From CAYLHS01 sp964383535 (GTDB taxonomy: Bacteria; Actinomycetota; Acidimicrobiia; Spongiisociales; UBA4744): DNA of 22,113 nt. A program made the position numbers and the translations under genes. The stretch is taken from NCBI GenBank assembly GCA_964383535.1, contig CAYLHS010000035.1:1-22113 (forward strand), in the 5' to 3' direction. Shown here one piece after another: positions 1-6,960 of this stretch (the stretch's first letter is position 1; each line of letters begins with the position of its first letter). The notes under the pieces are model-generated. The model had not been told where the DNA came from. It searched no databases and worked only from the letters and a program-made list of their open reading frames with translations.

Positions 1-1396
1 CCACTCGATCCTTGAACGCCTGCGTCGTTTCGTGTCCCTTGCCGAGGATCATGACTGTGTCGCCCGCTTCGGCCCGGCGGACGGCTTCGAAGATCGCCTC
101 CCGCCTGTCGATCTCGATCACGACGTCGGATGAGGTGACTCCGGACCTCACCGACGTTGCGATCGACAACGGATCCTCGGACCTCGGGTTGTCGCTCGTG
201 ACGATCACGACATCGGCTGCCGAGGCGGCGGCTCCCATCGCCGCCCTTTTCGAATGGTCGCGATCCCCTCCCGCCCCAACGACGACGATCACTCGGCCCT
301 GTACTGCCGAGCGTGCTGCTTCGATCACCGCCCGGATACCGTCGGGAGTGTGCGCGTAGTCGACAATCACGGAGATGGGGTTCCCTGCGCTCACGACCTC
401 GAATCTTCCAAGAACGGGCTCGATCGCTTCGAGCCCCTCGACGATGTGCTCGATCGCGATGCCGACACCGAGCGCGCAGCCGGTTGCGACGAGCGCATTG
501 GCGACATTGAAGCTCCCTCCTAGGCCGAGCCGCACCGGATACGACCCTCGCTCAGTGACGATGGCGAAATCGCTATGCGACGTGGATGTCGCAACCGACT
601 CCGCGCGTATGTCGGCTGCCGCGTCGAATCCCACCCTCGTCACCGGAAGATCAATCGTCGAGGCGAGGCGCGCGCCGTAGGGGTCGTCGGTGAAGATGAC
701 CGCTTTGTCGGCCCTCGAAGCAGAGAACAACTGCGCTTTGGCGGCGAAGTAGGTGTCCATGTCTTTGTGGAAATCGAGGTGATCCTGCGACAGGTTCGTG
801 AATGCGACCACCCGGAAATGTGTCCCGTCGACGCGATGGAGCGCCAACGAATGCGAGGACACCTCCATGGCGACCATGTCGATCGATCGCTGTCGCATCT
901 CGGCGAAGAGCGCTTGAAGCTCGGAGGCCTCCGGGGTGGTTCGTTCCAGCGGAATGCGCTCTCCCGCGACCCGGGCACCGATTGTCCCGATGACGGCAGT
1001 GTTCCTTCCGGCGGCAGTTCCGATTGCCTCGAGGAGATGCGTGACGGTGGTCTTGCCGTTGGTTCCCGTGACCCCTATCACCGGCACGTGCTCAGTCGGC
1101 CGTCCGTAGAGCACGGACGATATCGGGCCGAGCGCGAGCCTGGTGTCTTCCACGACGATCTGTGGAACGTCCACATCGGTGAGATGGTCGACACAGACCG
1201 CCGCGGCACCGTTGGCGATCGCACCGTCGATGTAGCTGTGTCCGTCCGCTTCGAACCCGCGAACTGCAACGAACAGTGTTCCGATTCGACACCCCCTGCT
1301 GTCATGCTCCACATTCAGGATGGGTGTTGCGCCGTCTCCGACGACCTCGCCACCGACGAGTTCGGCGATCTCGGCGAGGGTGGTATCACGGGGCAT
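1..1396 (-). CDS. murE: UDP-N-acetylmuramoyl-tripeptide synthetase MurE, 3' end cut off by the window edge
   Basis: Cytoplasmic Mur ligase that adds the third stem-peptide residue to UDP-MurNAc-L-Ala-D-Glu using ATP. The reading frame starts at ATG 1396 and is open to base 1, giving 465 visible residues of a family usually near 490-500, so only the last few dozen are missing. An N-terminal UDP-substrate domain is followed by the ATP loop GVTGTNGKTT (residues 108-117), the central-domain TNLSQDHLDFH segment, and the C-terminal DNPR motif (402-405), then GKGHE near the edge. DNPR is the established signature of meso-diaminopimelate-adding MurE, so the organism probably has mDAP peptidoglycan. 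The ATG overlaps the ftsI stop by 11 nt, implying translational coupling within the dcw operon. The gene itself is certain; the mDAP specificity is inferred from the motif. Confidence 0.96.
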   Translation of the reverse strand, partial: MPRDTTLAEIAELVGGEVVGDGATPILNVEHDSRGCRIGTLFVAVRGFEADGHSYIDGAIANGAAAVCVDHLTDVDVPQIVVEDTRLALGPISSVLYGRPTEHVPVIGVTGTNGKTTVTHLLEAIGTAAGRNTAVIGTIGARVAGERIPLERTTPEASELQALFAEMRQRSIDMVAMEVSSHSLALHRVDGTHFRVVAFTNLSQDHLDFHKDMDTYFAAKAQLFSASRADKAVIFTDDPYGARLASTIDLPVTRVGFDAAADIRAESVATSTSHSDFAIVTERGSYPVRLGLGGSFNVANALVATGCALGVGIAIEHIVEGLEAIEPVLGRFEVVSAGNPISVIVDYAHTPDGIRAVIEAARSAVQGRVIVVVGAGGDRDHSKRAAMGAAASAADVVIVTSDNPRSEDPLSIATSVRSGVTSSDVVIEIDRREAIFEAVRRAEAGDTVMILGKGHETTQAFKDRV

Positions 1397-3128
1397 CGGG
1401 CGGCACTCCGAGATGATGCAGCGTGTCCTCGGCGATGGCCGAGAAGGCCGGAGCTGCGACCCTCCCGCCGCTTTCTCCGATCTTCGGGGAGTCGACGACC
1501 ACACCGACGACGATCCGCGGATTGGTTGCGGGCGCCATTCCCATGAAGCTCACCACGTAGTCGTCCGAGTACTTGCCTTCCTCGGGAACGAACTTGCGAG
1601 CCGTGCCGGTCTTGCCGGCGGCGGTGTACCCGTTCACTTGGGCGCCATTGCCCGTTCCTTCGCCGCTCTCGATGACGTTCCTCAGGAGCGCCCGCATCGT
1701 CGCGGCAGTGCTCTGGGAGATGACGCGTCGGGTCTCAGGAGTGACCGGCCGATGAATGCCGGAACCGTCCACGAGCTCATCGACGAGATGCGGCTGCATC
1801 CAGATGCCATCGTTTGCGACGGCGCCATAGGCCGCGACCATCTGGAGCGGTGTCACCGCGACCGCATAGCCGATCGAGGCGGAGGAGAGGCACGTAGGGC
1901 AGGTCGGGTCGAGATTCAGATTTCCCGCTGACTCCCCCGGAACGTCCGCGCCGGTCTTCTCCCCCAGGCCGAAGGCGTGGATGTACTGCGAGAGGAGATC
2001 GATGCCCAGCTCCTCACCCACCTTGATCGTTCCGACATTCGAAGACCTCGTCACGATGTCCCTGACCGTGAGCGACTCGGTTGGATGCGACTCGGCGTCG
2101 TGGTAGCAACCGTTGATCTCCGTCCCTGTCGAGCTCTTCTCACAGGCGCCCTTCACGACCTCGATGGTGTCCGGAACGGAGAACGTCGTTCCCGCAGTGA
2201 CGATGTTCTCTTCCAGTGCAGCGGCGATCGTGATCAACTTCTCGGTGCTACCCGGTTCGTAGGCTCCGAGCACCGCCCAGTTCGTCCAGTCATCCTCCGT
2301 GGATGCGCTCCGGTTGTTGGGATCGAACCCCGGAACCGAAGCCATCGCGAGGATCTCCCCGGTGGTCGGATCGAGAACGACCGCGGTGCAACGTTTGGCG
2401 TCGCTGCGTTGGAGCGTCGCCTGACATTCCTGCTCTGCGATGTATTGGATGTCCCGGTCGATCGTAGTGACCAGGTCGCTGCCCGGAGTTGCGGGTGTGA
2501 GGTCGTAGAGCCCCTGAGGAATGATGTTGCCTTCGCGATCTGTCTCAAACCTCACTTCACCCGGCGTTCCTGTCAGCTGTGTGTTGTAGCGAAACTCGAG
2601 ACCCTCGAGTCCATTCCCGTCGGGATCGACGAACCCGAGGACCTGTGCGGCAAGCGTGCCTTCCGGATACGCGCGCATCGCCTCAGGGTACGAGTAGATG
2701 CCGGGTATCGCGAGCTCTTCGGCAAGCGCCGCCGTGTCGACATCGAGCTGGCGAGCGATGGTCACCCACCGACGATCGGATTGGAGCGTCGCAAGAACCT
2801 CGTTCTCATCCAGGCCGAGCGTGATCGAGAGCAGATGGGCCGTCGATACCGGGTCCTCGATGTGGGTGGTGTCGGCACCGATCGTCTTGCCCTGTACGGT
2901 GATCGCCAGTTCGCGCCCATCTCGGTCGTAGATGGTGCCGCGCTCGGCAGCAAGCGTCTCGACCTTCATCCGCTGGTCCATTCCGAGTTGCTTGAGATCC
3001 GCGGCCTGCACGATTTGGAGCTGAAAGAGCCTGAACCCGACCCCCATCCATGAGAGAAGGACGATCGAGACGATGACGATCAGACGTGCGCGTCCCGGAT
3101 GGCGGCGGCCCTTCCCCCGCCCCGCCAC
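1386..3128 (-). CDS. ftsI: Peptidoglycan D,D-transpeptidase FtsI (penicillin-binding protein 2/3 class B)
   Basis: Septal class B PBP that cross-links peptidoglycan outside the membrane. The 580-residue product has a basic cytoplasmic tail and one membrane segment (about residues 15-36), then a PBP dimer domain and a transpeptidase domain. The penicillin-binding motifs are all present: STEK (Ser294 nucleophile, Lys297), SSN (362-364) and KTGT (506-509). There is no PASTA domain. The start is GTG 3128: an in-frame TAG lies two codons upstream, and a GGGGG run sits just before the GTG. The gene follows ftsL after 56 nt and overlaps murE. An oddity is six cysteines, all in the extracytoplasmic part and in neighbouring pairs (235/247, 329/341, 410/413), discussed as a finding. 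Identification is secure from motifs and dcw context. Confidence 0.96.
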   Translation of the reverse strand: MAGRGKGRRHPGRARLIVIVSIVLLSWMGVGFRLFQLQIVQAADLKQLGMDQRMKVETLAAERGTIYDRDGRELAITVQGKTIGADTTHIEDPVSTAHLLSITLGLDENEVLATLQSDRRWVTIARQLDVDTAALAEELAIPGIYSYPEAMRAYPEGTLAAQVLGFVDPDGNGLEGLEFRYNTQLTGTPGEVRFETDREGNIIPQGLYDLTPATPGSDLVTTIDRDIQYIAEQECQATLQRSDAKRCTAVVLDPTTGEILAMASVPGFDPNNRSASTEDDWTNWAVLGAYEPGSTEKLITIAAALEENIVTAGTTFSVPDTIEVVKGACEKSSTGTEINGCYHDAESHPTESLTVRDIVTRSSNVGTIKVGEELGIDLLSQYIHAFGLGEKTGADVPGESAGNLNLDPTCPTCLSSASIGYAVAVTPLQMVAAYGAVANDGIWMQPHLVDELVDGSGIHRPVTPETRRVISQSTAATMRALLRNVIESGEGTGNGAQVNGYTAAGKTGTARKFVPEEGKYSDDYVVSFMGMAPATNPRIVVGVVVDSPKIGESGGRVAAPAFSAIAEDTLHHLGVPPDAP

Positions 3129-3184
3129 GGCCTACCCCCGTGGCCGAGCGACCACGGAACGACCCGCGAGACGTCGGCTCCCCG

Positions 3185-3586
3185 TCATGGCGCCGCCGTG
3201 AGGATCGATTTCACGTCGGCGAAACGGTCGCCTTCGGCGGGAGTCCCGTCTCCTACACCGTCTGCGATGAGGATTTGGAGACTGTCCGGGTACACCAAGC
3301 CCAGCTCATCCGCCCTCGACATGATCCGATCAGGCGACTGCAGTTCGGCGACCTCGAGGCGTAGCTGCTGGTAGCGCGCCTGCTCTGCTTCGATCTGCGT
3401 TCGAAGGTCACTCAACTCCAGCGCCGGTTTGTCCAGCGCAACTCTCGAGAGGATCAATGCGAAGAAGAGAAGAATCGCGACGGCCGTGAAGATCAGCCAG
3501 GTTCCGAGCGTCGGACGCAGGCGCTGGTTCCCGCGAATGACCCTGAGCCGGCGGTTGCCCTGAACCGGCACCGGTCGCGCAGTCAT
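3185..3586 (-). CDS. ftsL: FtsL-like septum formation protein
   Basis: Small bitopic division protein of the FtsL/DivIC type, which bridges FtsQ/FtsB-like partners to the FtsW-FtsI septal synthase. The 133-residue product has a basic N-terminal cytoplasmic region rich in Arg, one membrane segment (about 28-48) and a periplasmic coiled-coil stretch (about 56-84, rich in Leu, Gln and Glu). This is followed by a short conserved-type segment, SRADELGLVYPDS, at about residues 90-102. The ATG at 3586 overlaps the rsmH TGA in the arrangement ATGA, so it is probably translated by coupling. The open frame extends further upstream, but that part lies inside rsmH and is a shadow. FtsL proteins diverge strongly, so the name rests mainly on topology and on the position between rsmH and ftsI. 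Confidence 0.87.
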   Translation of the reverse strand: MTARPVPVQGNRRLRVIRGNQRLRPTLGTWLIFTAVAILLFFALILSRVALDKPALELSDLRTQIEAEQARYQQLRLEVAELQSPDRIMSRADELGLVYPDSLQILIADGVGDGTPAEGDRFADVKSILTAAP

Positions 3587-4485
3587 GCCGCCACCTTCTC
3601 GGCTGCCCGCAGCTTGGCGCTCCGTGCCCTCGGGTTGCGAGACACCTCGTCCTCGGAAGGCGTCATCGGCCTCCTGGTGAGAATTCGGAGTTCGGCCGCT
3701 CTGCCGCAGCCGCATACCGGCAGATCCGGTGGACATACGCATCCTGCCGCACCCGTTGCGAATCGCTGCTTGACGATGCGGTCTTCGAGCGAGTGGTAGG
3801 AGATCACCACGCAGCGACCTCCGGGAAGGAGGGCGTCGATTGCTGCGTCGAGTCCGGTCTCCAACGCCGCGAGTTCCTCGTTGACGGCGATGCGGAGCGC
3901 CTGGAACGCTCTCCTCGCCGGGTGGCCGCCCGTCCGGCGAGTCGCGGCAGGCACCGCCTCCTTCACCACGTTCGCCAGATGGATGGTGTCTCGGATCGGC
4001 CTGGCGCCCACGATGGCCTTCGCGATTCGCGCGGCGAAGCGTTCTTCTCCGTACTCGCGCAGCACACGAGCAAGAGTGTCTTCGTCCCACTCGTTGACGA
4101 TGGTGCCGGCCGCTACCGCGGCGTCCGGTCCCATGCGCATGTCGAGAGGACCCATCGAGCGGTAGGAGAAACCTCGCTCCGCTTGGTCCAACTGATGTGA
4201 GGAGACACCGAGGTCGAACAGCACTCCGGCCACGTCGGGCGTGTCCACCTCTTCCAAGATGGCACCCAAGTCACGGAAGTTCCGCCGATGAACGGCGCCT
4301 TCGAACACGTCGGCATCACGATCCAGTGCGATGAGGTTTCGCCCCAGCTCGCTGGAGAGCGCCCGGCTGTGACCGCCGCCGCCGTACGTGGCGTCAACGA
4401 TCACTCCTTCGGGAACCGGGCGAAACAGATCAACCACCTCGTCCACCATCACCGGGTTGTGGTATGTATTCGGTGTCTGATCCAT
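3583..4485 (-). CDS. rsmH: 16S rRNA (cytosine(1402)-N(4))-methyltransferase RsmH (MraW)
   Basis: SAM-dependent methyltransferase that modifies C1402 of 16S rRNA in the ribosomal P site. The protein begins with the typical HNPVMVDEVV stretch and has the SAM-binding GGGGHS loop at about residues 37-42. It carries the family segments FDLGVSSHQLDQAERGFS and ISYHSLEDRIVKQRF, then a Cys-rich segment (CVCPPDLPVCGCG) near the C terminus, and is 300 residues long. I chose ATG 4485 because the family-conserved HNPVM lies eight residues later and a GGGGGG run precedes it. An in-frame ATG at 4545 would add 20 residues of unconserved sequence lying in the loop of an inverted repeat. The gene ends in an ATGA overlap with ftsL. 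The inverted repeat over its start suggests that its translation may be controlled by RNA structure. Confidence 0.95.
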   Translation of the reverse strand: MDQTPNTYHNPVMVDEVVDLFRPVPEGVIVDATYGGGGHSRALSSELGRNLIALDRDADVFEGAVHRRNFRDLGAILEEVDTPDVAGVLFDLGVSSHQLDQAERGFSYRSMGPLDMRMGPDAAVAAGTIVNEWDEDTLARVLREYGEERFAARIAKAIVGARPIRDTIHLANVVKEAVPAATRRTGGHPARRAFQALRIAVNEELAALETGLDAAIDALLPGGRCVVISYHSLEDRIVKQRFATGAAGCVCPPDLPVCGCGRAAELRILTRRPMTPSEDEVSRNPRARSAKLRAAEKVAA

Positions 4486-4565
4486 TGCCAGCCCCCCGGG
4501 CGCTGGCACCAATGGGAAGCGGGCGGAGTAAGGGGCTTTCCTCATGGTTCCGGGGGGCTGGCAAT
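4484..4565 (-). repeat. Perfect 16-bp inverted repeat (long stem-loop) between mraZ and rsmH
   Basis: On the plus strand the left arm is ATTGCCAGCCCCCCGG (4484-4499) and the right arm is its exact reverse complement (4550-4565), separated by a 50-nt loop. In the dcw transcript the 3' arm contains the G-run that would serve as the rsmH ribosome-binding site and reaches into the rsmH ATG (4485-4483). A folded stem would therefore hide that start. A second in-frame ATG (4545) lies in the loop. There is no U-tract, so it does not look like a classical terminator. Complementarity is read directly; a regulatory role is inference. Confidence 0.85.
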
Positions 4566-4578
4566 ACACCAGACGTGT

Positions 4579-5010
4579 CTACGCTCGCTCTTCCGTGAAT
4601 CCCTCCTTGATCGACGCGTAGTACTCGTCGGCGCTCTTGGAGAAGTCGTCCCACGACTCCTGATCCCAGATTTCGATCATGTCCGCAACGCCGATCACCA
4701 CCACATCCTTCTCGAGACCGGCATACGCCCTGAGCTGCTCCGGCACCGTCACACGGCCCTGAGCATCGAGCGCCTGCTGCCTCGCCCCCGAGTAGACCGA
4801 TCGTCGGTAGAAGCGGACGTTCATATCCTTGCGGGACAGGAGATTCATTTCCTCTACCTCCTGCGCCCATCGGGCGAGGGGGTAGACGTAGAGGCATCGC
4901 TCCTGCCCCTTGGTGATGACACAACCCTCGGCGAGCTGGGGCCGGAAATCCGAGGGCAGCACGACTCGCCCTTTCGGGTCGAGCGTGTGCCGGTATTCAC
5001 CGAGAAACAC
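4579..5010 (-). CDS. mraZ: Transcriptional regulator MraZ
   Basis: DNA-binding protein of the AbrB-like superfamily that forms a ring and controls the dcw operon. The 143-residue product starts FLGEYRHTLDPKGRVVLP and contains the two diagnostic DxxGR half-motifs (DPKGR at 11-15, DAQGR at 82-86), one per AbrB-like domain. Length is normal for the family. The start is GTG 5010, because MraZ proteins begin at this FLGEY position and a GGAG ribosome-binding site lies 8 nt upstream. Reading further upstream to 5079 would run through the promoter and operator. It is the first gene of the dcw operon. Four phased TGGNN boxes overlap its promoter, so autoregulation is very likely. Confidence 0.96.
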   Translation of the reverse strand: MFLGEYRHTLDPKGRVVLPSDFRPQLAEGCVITKGQERCLYVYPLARWAQEVEEMNLLSRKDMNVRFYRRSVYSGARQQALDAQGRVTVPEQLRAYAGLEKDVVVIGVADMIEIWDQESWDDFSKSADEYYASIKEGFTEERA

Positions 5011-5041
5011 GGCCCTGTCTCCGACAATTGCATCTACGGTC

Positions 5042-5076
5042 CTCCACTGCGCGCCACTATGACCCATTCCGCGCCA
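5042..5076 (-). promoter_or_regulatory. MraZ operator: four TGGNN boxes at 10-bp period
   Basis: On the minus strand TGGCG, TGGGT, TGGCG and TGGAG lie at plus 5072-5076, 5062-5066, 5052-5056 and 5042-5046, each starting exactly 10 bp after the last. MraZ of E. coli is known to bind TGGGN direct repeats separated by 5 nt upstream of its own gene, which is the same geometry. The boxes span the promoter spacer, the -10 and the likely start site, so bound MraZ should repress. Confidence 0.75.
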
Positions 5077-5084
5077 CATGTCAA
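5056..5084 (-). promoter_or_regulatory. Sigma-70-type promoter of mraZ and the dcw operon
   Basis: Read on the minus strand, a perfect -35 TTGACA (plus 5079-5084) is followed after exactly 17 nt by CATAGT (plus 5056-5061), which matches 4 of 6 positions of the -10 consensus. Initiation would fall near 5049, leaving a leader of roughly 40 nt with a GGAG before the mraZ GTG. The promoter is embedded in the MraZ boxes. Confidence 0.7.
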
Positions 5085-5267
5085 CTCATTCGGCCCACTT
5101 TCTTCTCCGACGCCACCACAATGTGACGGGAGGCCCACCAACTCGACCGCACGGACCGTGTCCGGTTGGCGGCACGACACTCTTCTCCGCGACTCGGCCG
5201 AAGACCGCGACTGCACGACCACCCACGGTGCTCTAGGCTCTCAACCAGCCCATCGCCTGGAGCAAGC

Positions 5268-5783
5268 ATGCACATCATGGTCACGACCGACGGCAGCCTC
5301 GACCCCACCTCGACGTCGGAGACCGTAGGGCACATCGCCCAGCCCGGAGATCGAATCACGGTCCTCACCGTCGTTGAGGTCCCCCGAACACTCCTCTCGG
5401 ACCTCCGTGCTTTCTATGAGCGCCGCCACATCATCCAAGGCACCGACACCGACGACGAGTACGTCTCGTCGGCCCAGATGACGACGATCTCTCCCAACTG
5501 GCCGGGTGACGACGCCCTGCTCGATGCCTTCATCCAGGAACAGAAGGAGGACCGCACCCGTTTGCTGGTGGAAGCACTGGCTGCCAAAGGGCTCACGGTC
5601 GAGGTCGTCGCGCTGGAAGGTCCGGATCCGACCCGGCCCATCCTGGGGGCAGTCGAAGAATCGGCCGTCGACCTCTTGTGCGTCGGATCCCGAGGACGCG
5701 GCATGTTTGAGGGGCTGTTGGGATCGACCAGCACGCGCCTCGCGCGCCGAGCGCCGTGCCCCGTTCTCCTGCTGCGGACCTGA
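5268..5783 (+). CDS. Universal stress protein (UspA family), single domain
   Basis: Cytoplasmic UspA-fold protein of 171 residues. The N terminus HIMVTTDGS carries the family's early acidic residue, and the C-terminal nucleotide-loop region reads GSRGRGMFEGLLGSTS followed by ARRAPCPVLLL, the usual last strand. The loop matches the ATP-binding pattern GxxG-x9-G(S/T) except that it has 8 residues instead of 9 between the glycines, so ATP binding is plausible but unproven. A charged middle insertion (about residues 43-95, rich in Asp, Glu and Gln) makes it slightly longer than the usual 140-150. ATG 5268 is chosen because the family begins here and a GGAG lies 5 nt upstream. It is divergent from mraZ and 67 nt upstream of the resolvase-like gene. 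Specific stress or ligand is unknown. Confidence 0.88.
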   Translation: MHIMVTTDGSLDPTSTSETVGHIAQPGDRITVLTVVEVPRTLLSDLRAFYERRHIIQGTDTDDEYVSSAQMTTISPNWPGDDALLDAFIQEQKEDRTRLLVEALAAKGLTVEVVALEGPDPTRPILGAVEESAVDLLCVGSRGRGMFEGLLGSTSTRLARRAPCPVLLLRT

Positions 5784-5815
5784 GCCAGCCTGTTGGTGCG
5801 ACCCTCGGCTGATCC

Positions 5816-5844
5816 TTGACACCTGTTTCGGCCGCAACGAGACT
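5816..5844 (+). promoter_or_regulatory. Possible promoter giving a leaderless transcript
   Basis: A perfect TTGACA (5816-5821) is followed after 17 nt by GAGACT (5839-5844), a weak -10 with 3 of 6 consensus positions. The hexamer ends 6 nt before the ATG at 5851, and no ribosome-binding site is visible in front of that ATG, which fits leaderless initiation as is common in actinobacteria. The weak -10 keeps confidence low. Confidence 0.4.
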
Positions 5845-5850
5845 CGTCCC

Positions 5851-6342
5851 ATGAGGGTTGCCGGCTATGCCCGTGAGCTGCCGGCCGGGGGCGAGTCTCT
5901 GTACGCGCAATCTGAACGCGTGCGGCGGTGGACTTCCGAGCACGGCTACCAGTTGATTTCCATGTGCCAGGATGTCCGCGGGCCCAATGGCGAGCCGCGC
6001 GGAGACGGGTTCCGCGCTTTGATGGAGGTCGTGAGCACCCGGCATGCCGATGCCGTGGTGGTCGCTTCCCTCGATATCCTCTCCCCCGACCTGCTCATGC
6101 AGGAGGTCATCCTGCATGATCTTCGAGGTCGTGACGTCAGCGTCATCAGCACCAGGGAGGAGGACGCCCAGGTCCTCTCGGATCCTCGTTTGGATCCTGC
6201 GAGATTGCTGGTCCGGGACATCCTCGACCGTCGAGCACAGTACGAGGACGAGCGACTCGCCCCACCCCAGCCCGAGCGTCTTCCCGGCAGCGACGACGAC
6301 GTCGTGATCGAACTGGTCACGGTCGACGAGCACGCCTCGTGA
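5851..6342 (+). CDS. Resolvase-fold protein, serine-recombinase N-terminal domain lacking catalytic residues
   Basis: A 163-residue protein whose first ~100 residues follow the serine-recombinase catalytic domain: MRVAGYAR, SLYAQ, the RGDGFRALMEVV helix, DAVVVASLD, and a DVSVIST strand. Against gamma-delta resolvase numbering Arg8 is kept, but position 10, the nucleophilic serine, is Leu. The DRLxR catalytic segment reads DILSP (75-79), so both arginines there are lost; Arg50 may match Arg45. The C-terminal ~60 residues are acidic and Arg-rich and show no helix-turn-helix or zinc-ribbon DNA-binding domain. It is therefore unlikely to cut DNA and may be a structural or regulatory relic. ATG 5851 is used because the conserved domain starts at its first residue. 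Its stop abuts the convergent gene. The fold call is fairly firm; the role is unknown. Confidence 0.72.
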   Translation: MRVAGYARELPAGGESLYAQSERVRRWTSEHGYQLISMCQDVRGPNGEPRGDGFRALMEVVSTRHADAVVVASLDILSPDLLMQEVILHDLRGRDVSVISTREEDAQVLSDPRLDPARLLVRDILDRRAQYEDERLAPPQPERLPGSDDDVVIELVTVDEHAS

Positions 6343-6960
6343 TCAGCGGCTGAGAGCGCCCCAGACGGCCGCAGCGAACGCGAAGTCGAACCCCGAACGC
6401 ACAACCGCTGCGCCCGCCCGTATGGCTCCCGTGCGATCCTCCAGGACGACGAGTACCACTCCCCCGGTTCGCTCCACGACTTCAACGACGCGAGGCGGGG
6501 GGTCTCCATGGCCGAGCAGATCGGCAACGGCGGCTGCAACGGCGCTCTGGAGTCCCGCCCGAGTCATCCCACCCTGCTTCGTGACGGCCGCTCCACCGGA
6601 GTCCGTGACGGTCACCGACACTCCGGTGATGTCCTCATCCACCGCGACCGAACGCAACGTCTGGCTCCATGGGGTGAGCGATGGCGTCCCTCTTGGGGTC
6701 TCCTCAGCGGTGTGAGCGTCCGACCTCCCCGCAGAGGTAGGCGGCATCGGGGGGGCCACGGGCTCGACACGTACTCTCTCGGGAGCCACTCGCGACCGGT
6801 ACCCATGCTCCTCGAGCATGCCGCTCACCATTTCCCCGACAGCCTGTTCGTCTGCGCCCTCCTCCATCTCGACCCGCACACCCACGACGGCCGATCCATT
6901 CCACTCGACGTTGGCGAACACGACACCCGGGATCTCCTCGATCGCACGTTCGAGACTCAT
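6343..6960 (-). CDS. Unrecognised two-part protein, conserved-looking
   Basis: I do not recognise a named family. The 205-residue product has two compact halves. The first (residues 1-68) begins SLERAIEEIPGVV and alternates strand- and helix-like segments, resembling small ferredoxin-like (ACT or HMA type) folds. A Pro/Ser/Thr/Glu-rich linker follows (about 69-99). The second half (about 100-205) has a strand, helix (GLQSAVAAAVADLL) and strand arrangement. No signal peptide, membrane segment or catalytic motif is visible. ATG 6960 is chosen because it forms an ATGA overlap with the stop of the upstream small gene, indicating coupling; an open extension upstream to 7149 lies inside that gene. 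Its TGA shares the palindrome TGATCA with the stop of the convergent resolvase-like gene. Confidence 0.68.
   Translation of the reverse strand: MSLERAIEEIPGVVFANVEWNGSAVVGVRVEMEEGADEQAVGEMVSGMLEEHGYRSRVAPERVRVEPVAPPMPPTSAGRSDAHTAEETPRGTPSLTPWSQTLRSVAVDEDITGVSVTVTDSGGAAVTKQGGMTRAGLQSAVAAAVADLLGHGDPPPRVVEVVERTGGVVLVVLEDRTGAIRAGAAVVRSGFDFAFAAAVWGALSR

Noticed and set aside
575..1546. Long open frame on the plus strand opposite murE
   Set aside because: It is antisense to clear MurE coding sequence, is rich in Arg, Asp and Gly as expected from high-G+C complement reading, and matches no family.
1977..3053. 358-codon open frame on the plus strand opposite ftsI
   Set aside because: FtsI on the other strand has all catalytic motifs; this frame is a composition shadow.
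3587..4090. Upstream extension of the ftsL frame inside rsmH
   Set aside because: The extension is Arg/Gly-rich shadow sequence; the ATGA overlap at 3583-3586 and the membrane topology fix the true start at 3586.
4484..4565. Rho-independent terminator after mraZ
   Set aside because: No T-tract follows the stem, the loop is 50 nt, and rsmH must be transcribed through it, so a plain terminator is less likely than a regulatory stem.
4288..5328. 346-codon open frame on the plus strand across mraZ and its promoter
   Set aside because: It crosses the promoter, the operator and two genes antisense and shows no recognisable domain.
5851..6342. Active site-specific recombinase marking a mobile element
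   Set aside because: The catalytic serine and two arginines are missing, there is no DNA-binding domain, and no flanking repeats, transposase or cargo genes are seen.
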